Assembly (NCBI GenBank): GCA_030159075.1
Contig: BROG01001148.1
Location: forward strand, 1 to 64,000
Direction of reading: 5' to 3'
Source of the DNA: Atrina japonica
Lineage: Eukaryota; Mollusca; Bivalvia; Pterioida; Pinnidae
Length of the DNA: 64,000 nt
The notes under the pieces are model-generated. The model saw only the letters and a program-made list of their open reading frames with translations. It made no database searches and was not told where the DNA came from. The translations under genes and the position numbers were made by a program. Within the stretch, counting starts at the first letter, position 1. Every line of letters begins with the position of its first letter. Of the stretch, positions 59,294 to 64,000 are shown in pieces.

Positions 59294-59754
59294 AAATCTA
59301 TATAAACACTTCATACGATTTTGTTTATAATTGTTTATATAGATTTTGTTTACTATTAAACAAAACAAAGACTTTGGATCCATGTGTGTGTGTGTGTTAC
59401 TAATAACTAAGATACATTCAACTTCATTAAGAATTTATTTTAACATAAATGAAGCTATATCCCATACTAATAGTGTTATAACATTATAGTGAAATACAGA
59501 GCAAAGTCATTGTTTGTCATAGATATATGAAATTCTAAAATTATTTAGTATTGTAAAAAGTAATTATAAAAATATATAGAGAGATTATGATAGCTTAAAA
59601 TACATAAAAACAATTGCGATTTTGGTGCAAATTGCTTGAGATACCCCGTTTGGTAATTATTCCTTTGGAAATGATTAATGTGACCTCATTTTTTGTATAT
59701 GCATACCACATTGAACCTGACCTTATTTTCACAAAATATATAAAATTATGATAT

Positions 59755-59935
59755 ACAAATCACGGATACCAAAGTATTAATCTTCAGGATGTCCAGGATA
59801 CAATATACAAATCTGGTGAATGTTGGACAAACGCAGACCTCAGAAAATCTACAGGTGGGATCAAATGTCATGGAGGAGTAAGCATGCCCTGTTGACCAGT
59901 TCCACCTGTCGTGAGTCCACAGTCTAATTTAAATG
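59755..59935 (-). mobile_element. family T retroelement tail
   Basis: CGGATACCAAAGTATTAATC, AGGATGTCCAGGATACA, GGACAAACGCAGACCTC, CATGGAGGAGTAAGCATGCC, GTCGTGAGTCCACAGTC: complement of the family consensus. It appears to have split a foldback MITE (59640-60180). Confidence 0.65.
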
Positions 59936-60001
59936 AAATAAGTGAGGAATGAATACTCTTTTACAATTGGTAATTTTAAAGAAAATAAAAATAGTTATAC
60001 C

Positions 60002-60107
<106 letters not shown>

Positions 60108-60589
60108 TGTTATTGTACATCAATCTTTAGTATAAAACACGGAAACGATTGTTTTGGAAAATCAAGCTAATGCTCATTTAAACATTATTTATTACATTGC
60201 AGCTAACATTACTATTATAAAATTTCACTAATGATAAATATCTTTCAATTCTATCAAATGTTTTTCTTTTTACACTTATATATTAAATAATTGAATAAGC
60301 CTATACAACATCATTGGCAGAACTTCTTTTCTTTTTGAAACCAAATTTACAAATTAAAATTTTTTATTTATTTTATCACACATCTCTAACCACTTGTACA
60401 ACCTGTTACTTAAAATTGTAGAAAAAAAATCATTAAAAAAAACTAGTGTTATACCCCTATAGTTATATACATAATCATGATCATAGTTCCTTGACACAAG
60501 AACATTTATACCTTGTGATTATTTTGTAGGACAACTACCGCTTTAAACAATATTAGCAAGTTGAGTGATGAATGGCACCAACATCTTGC

Positions 60590-60680
60590 CACATATTGGA
60601 GTTCAACTGATGAATTCTAATCGATAGAAACGATCGTCTTGAGCATTATAACTTTGGTATTATGTTTATAATATATAACC
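60590..60680 (+). ncRNA. hammerhead-ribozyme-like motif, copy 5
   Basis: Core 60601-60644: GTTCAA, CTGATGA, ATTCTAATCGATA, GAAA, CGATCGTC, TTGAGC. Stem I, stem III and the cleavage triplet are kept; stem II is weak. Followed by ATTATAACTTTGGTATTATG. Confidence 0.55.
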
Positions 60681-60838
60681 ACTAGGTCGTTGCAACTGCT
60701 GGTGGACTGTTTGAGTCCCCGAGGGTATACATAAACCTAGTACTTGGTGTTTTGGTACCAGCTGATAATCTTATACTAAAGTAATATCTCGCACTGATAA
60801 CGTCATTCAAATTCTAAATTCCTCAAAAGCCAAGATAG

Positions 60839-61020
60839 TCATCTTTTTACAGTGGTTACTCTTAGACGGATATGGCTATGCATTTAGATTTATTATTTGG
60901 CCTTGTATAGTACCAATTTCTCTTTAGAAAATATGCATCTTTTATAAATTGAATCTCTGAAGTATAATTGACAGATCGTCTTGTGCATTATAACTTTGGT
61001 ATTCTGTTTATAATATCTTT
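60839..61020 (+). repeat. hammerhead-like dispersed repeat, core deleted
   Basis: The upstream part is complete (TTACAGTGGTTACTCTTAGA, CGGATATGGC, GGCCTTGTATAGTACC) and the downstream part (GATCGTCTTGTGCATTATAA, CTTTGGTATT) is present, but CTGATGA and GAAA are reduced to TCTGAAGTATAATTGACAG. Confidence 0.6.
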
Positions 61021-61545
61021 AAATATTTCACGAAGCAATTCATCATCTCTAGTACCCCCTTAAATGTTTAATTGTAATATGAACATAGAATATCGAATGA
61101 CTCATTTATCAGTAAATCATTTGTGCATCGAATTATTAACATCGTTATCACAACTTATAGTAAAACAATTTTGAAATATCATAAAAATGAATAGTCAAAA
61201 TACATCCTATAAATTTACACAATGTACGTACTTTTTGCAGAAAGGACCTAATGTTTTCACGAGAGGCTAAAACATAATTTCTCTCCAGTTATTCTACGGT
61301 GTTTTTATAATCCATTTTACTTTATTATATAATTATATTCCTTGCACACACATGCCAAATTAAAACTATTAGTCTGGCATTTATGACAGAAAGAATAAGT
61401 TCTCGCAATACAATTTAATTTTACAATTTCTTTCAATCACCATCAAACCATTTATTATTATTCACAAAATGTAGATTGTCATTTGCACTATCTTGTCCTA
61501 CTTTAAGGCGCCTTAAGCATTTGGATTTGGTTCCCCCAAAACTTG

Positions 61546-61755
61546 GACATCTTTTTCAAAGTGATTACTCATAGACGGATTTGGGATTATATTTAGGTTC
61601 ATTTTTGTCCTTGTATGATACCACTTCCGTTATGGAACTCTACATTTATTTTAGATTAGAGCTCATCTGATGAAGTCATTTCGAAAGAAACGATCGTCTT
61701 GAGAATTTGTTTTGGTCCTTTTTTTTCAAACTTATAATTTTGGTATTATGTTTAG
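61546..61755 (+). ncRNA. hammerhead-ribozyme-like motif next to a Penelope-type RT fragment
   Basis: Core 61661-61704: GCTCAT, CTGATGA, AGTCATTTCGAAA, GAAA, CGATCGTC, TTGAGA. Stem III and the cleavage triplet are intact; stem II has decayed. The family end TTTTGGTATTATGTTTA (to 61755) runs straight into the RT fragment, as expected if this repeat is the terminal (pLTR-like) part of the element. Confidence 0.55.
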
Positions 61756-61759
61756 CAGT

Positions 61760-62043
61760 GTCCTTTAATTTGACATTTAGATATATCGACGACGTTTTGT
61801 CAACTAATGAGGAAATTTTTCATGTCAGTGTGATATATCCCAGCGAACTAGAGATTAAATATACAAAAGAATCAAGCATACATGGTTCATACTTAGACAT
61901 TTTACTTACTACAGACACAGACGGGAAATTAACAACTAAGCTATACGACAAACGCGACGAATTCGGCTTTCCCATTGTAAATTTTCCACAATTGAGTAGT
62001 AATATCCCACAGTCACCTGCATATGGAGTTTATATTTCACAAA
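61760..62043 (+). mobile_element. Penelope-like (Naiad-type) reverse transcriptase fragment
   Basis: The frame reads FNLTFRYIDDVLSTNEE, then ELEIKYTKESSIHGSYLDIL, LTTDTDGKLTTKLYDKRDEF, FPIVNFPQLSSNIPQSPAYG. YIDD is the RT catalytic motif; YLDILL and KLYDKRDEF are the next RT motifs of these elements. The fragment begins abruptly at 61760 and ends at 62043 in a family T tail. Confidence 0.8.
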
Positions 62044-62044
62044 T

Positions 62045-62222
62045 ATCAGATACCAAAGTATAAATCTTTAGGATGTTCAAGATATAGATACAAATCTGGT
62101 AAAAATGGACAAACACGGACCTCTGGAAACCAAGAGGTGGGATCAGGTGCCATAGAGGAGTAAGCATCCTCTGTCGATCGGTCACACCCCCCGTGAGTCC
62201 ACAGTCAAGTCCAAATTAGTAA
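62045..62222 (-). mobile_element. family T retroelement tail between inverted RT pieces
   Basis: ACCAAAGTATAAATCTTTAG, GGACAAACACGGACCTCTGG, CATAGAGGAGTAAGCATCCT and CCCGTGAGTCCACAGTC match the family in reverse. It is preceded on the - strand by the inverted RT piece at 62223-62300, consistent with RT followed by 3' tail. Confidence 0.65.
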
Positions 62223-62300
62223 GTAAAATGTCTAAGTATGACAAAACGTCGTCGATATATCTAAATATCAAATTAAACATATACGTTTTGCATAAAATGT
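62223..62300 (-). mobile_element. inverted RT fragment with internal deletion
   Basis: The - strand reads FNLIFRYIDDVLS and then directly YLDILL: the roughly 90 bases that separate these motifs at 61.8 kb are missing, with TCA at both edges. About 37 bp around the YIDD codons are an almost perfect inverted copy of 61771-61806. Confidence 0.75.
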
Positions 62301-62384
62301 TTGCGTAAAATGATAGATTAGTTAGTCTTTGTCTCAAATTTGATTAGTAGGTCCAGTTTGAGCTGTTCAGCTGTAGACGTATTT

Positions 62385-64000
62385 GACGAGACATATGTTT
62401 TTATATTCTGTTACTTTTAACCAGTTACTATACAGACAATTTAATCTGCCTGATCATTCTATCCTTTCCCTGAGAGTCCGTATTTTAGAAAAGATATATC
62501 ATCCCACAAACAACCCCAACTTAAGCACCCCTTTTTTGACGAGACATATTTTTTATATTCTGTTACTTTTAACCAGTTACTATACAGACATTTTAATCTG
62601 CCTGATCATTCTATCCTTTCCCTGAGAGTCCGTATTTTAGAAAAGATATATCATCTCACAAACAACCCCAACTTAAGCACCCCTTTTCGACGAAAACGGG
62701 AAGAACACTGGATTCGACAGCTGGGAACTGCTGCACCATATGGATGCAACGACCATGTCGATAGCCTAGGGAATCTTACCAGTCCTGGATGCCAATCGGT
62801 AAATGTTTTAAACCTATTTGACCGAACCAGTAGGAGACATCGCAGCCATGGCTCAAGGAAATATAACAAGCCCGAGATTCATAATGTCTCATTCGATGGT
62901 CTTCTACCATTCGTCAATCGTCAATTAGGTCTGCATCATATTCGTACAAAACTGTACTCACTCCCGTTGAAAAAATTACATAACTTTCTACGATGACAGT
63001 ATGTTTTACCGATGCTGGTTCTCCAGAATATCGACTTCATGGTATCATTTTGGACATTTCATACAACAGATTATTCAAAGCTGTCAGGACTAATGAACAT
63101 AAAGAAACAAGAAATCGCCCGTTCCTCAAGGTCAAATTTGCTAATAAGGGCATTGACGCTTTGAATATAAGCAATATTTTGAACCAAAAATCCGTCCAAA
63201 GTAAGATCCCGCCATACTTCCAATGCAAAGATTCACCATTTATTTCCTATAGCTATACGCGTTCATTTGCCTCTAAGATCTTTAAGTACAAGGCAAATCT
63301 GCAGCAACTCAATTTACCCAGCCTTTCCCAGAACATTCCACCTTGTACCTGTTCTACATCTGAATCCATGTACTCTCCATGTGGCCATGTTGTGACAGGT
63401 GATCTCAACATTGTGCGCAACAGAAAACTGAGAGATCTTTTATGCAAAGGCCCAAAATATAGCGAACCTGTATCGTTTACATGGCGCCAAAACTTTGAAA
63501 TTATTATGGACGCATGTGAAGAGTACGCCATACGCTGGGCAAAGAAAGAAGATGTCGAACCTGATACTCTTTCGGAGTGGATTAAGTCGATCAGTAATGT
63601 TCTTAAACGAAGAATTCGACAACTTAAACATTGTGTCAACACAAAACACAATTCAATTTTTCGTGACCCTTTCCCGTCTCCATGAAAATTTTATCATCGT
63701 TCCTGCTGACAAAGCATCCAACAACTTCACATTTGTCTGCAGGCGATACTACTTCAGCATCCTACAAGAGGAAACATGGACTAAACAGACTTCCTGGAAA
63801 TGCTACATACTCTCTAACCGATTTCTCTACCTCTGAAATATTAGATAATCATAAATCCGTTCTCGCTTCGTTTGGAATACCCACATGTGACACGGAGCTT
63901 GAATTGCCATATATTTATTGGATTCCGAAGATGCACAAAAATCCCTATAAACACCGCTTCATTGCGGGGTCATCTAAGTGTTCCACCAAGCCTTTATCTA
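62385..64000 (+). mobile_element. Penelope-like (Naiad-type) element, N-terminal half, broken and cut by the window end
   Basis: In order: a 153-bp segment present twice in tandem (about 62388-62540 and 62542-62690; SILSLRVRILEKIYH), then REEHWIRQLGTAAPYGCND (end of a GIY-YIG nuclease domain), SRRHRSHGSRKYNKP, a frameshift near 62990, then GSPEYRLHGIILDISYNRLF, the zinc-finger-like CTCSTSESMYSPCGHVVTGD, WAKKEDVEPDTLSEWIKSI, a second shift near 63670, ENFIIVPADKASNN, another near 63770, then IYWIPKMHKNPYKHRFIAGS, which opens the RT domain. GIY-YIG before RT is the order reported for Naiad elements, which are common in invertebrates. Several frameshifts make this copy inactive. The 5' end and the remainder of RT are not seen. 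Confidence 0.85.

Noticed and set aside
62994..62996. In-frame TGA as a selenocysteine codon of the Naiad-type element
   Set aside because: The conserved protein resumes in a different frame directly after it, so this is a frameshift; I see no basis for a SECIS assignment.

Overview
The window looks like nuclear DNA from a marine bivalve or closely related mollusc. It is AT-rich, genes are split into short GT-AG exons across long introns, TA/CT/CA microsatellites are dense, and there are tRNA-headed SINEs, MITE-like foldbacks, a 160-bp tandem array resembling the bivalve pearl type, and fragments of a GIY-YIG/RT Penelope-like retroelement with the domain order reported for Naiad elements. I see no prokaryotic, viral, CRISPR, rRNA or functional tRNA signal. 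The species is not assigned.

Layout. 1-6.1 kb, + strand: the last three exons of an ankyrin-repeat/SOCS-box (ASB-like) gene; an in-frame TAG separates the ankyrin part from the SOCS box. 9.2-58.9 kb, - strand: three tandem copies of a Gfo/Idh/MocA-type oxidoreductase gene of the dimeric dihydrodiol dehydrogenase (DHDH) family, all with the same seven-exon plan. The middle copy (26287-40610) has all seven exons in frame (336 codons). The left copy (9243-17924) carries a frameshift in exon 5. The right copy (49766-58884) lacks recognisable exons 4 and 7, has a frameshift in exon 6 and has lost the lysine of the Glu-Lys-Pro motif. 61.5-64 kb: broken Penelope-like (Naiad-type) fragments, including the YIDD motif of the reverse transcriptase and the zinc-finger/linker part of a second copy that runs off the window.

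The rest is repeats: tandem arrays (about 56-bp at 0.1-0.8 kb, 28-bp at 21.7-23.6 kb, 160-bp at 33.3-35.9 kb, about 44-bp at 41.1-42.1 kb, trinucleotide at 55.5-56.1 kb), SINEs, MITEs, hairpins, a LINE fragment and an inverted pair of about 0.8-kb repeats. The most interesting non-genic signal is a dispersed family, about eight copies on both strands, whose conserved core reads like a hammerhead ribozyme with a minimal stem III, the type known from Penelope-like elements. One copy lies just upstream of the reverse-transcriptase fragment. Long open frames inside the tandem arrays are by-products of the repeats and are not genes.
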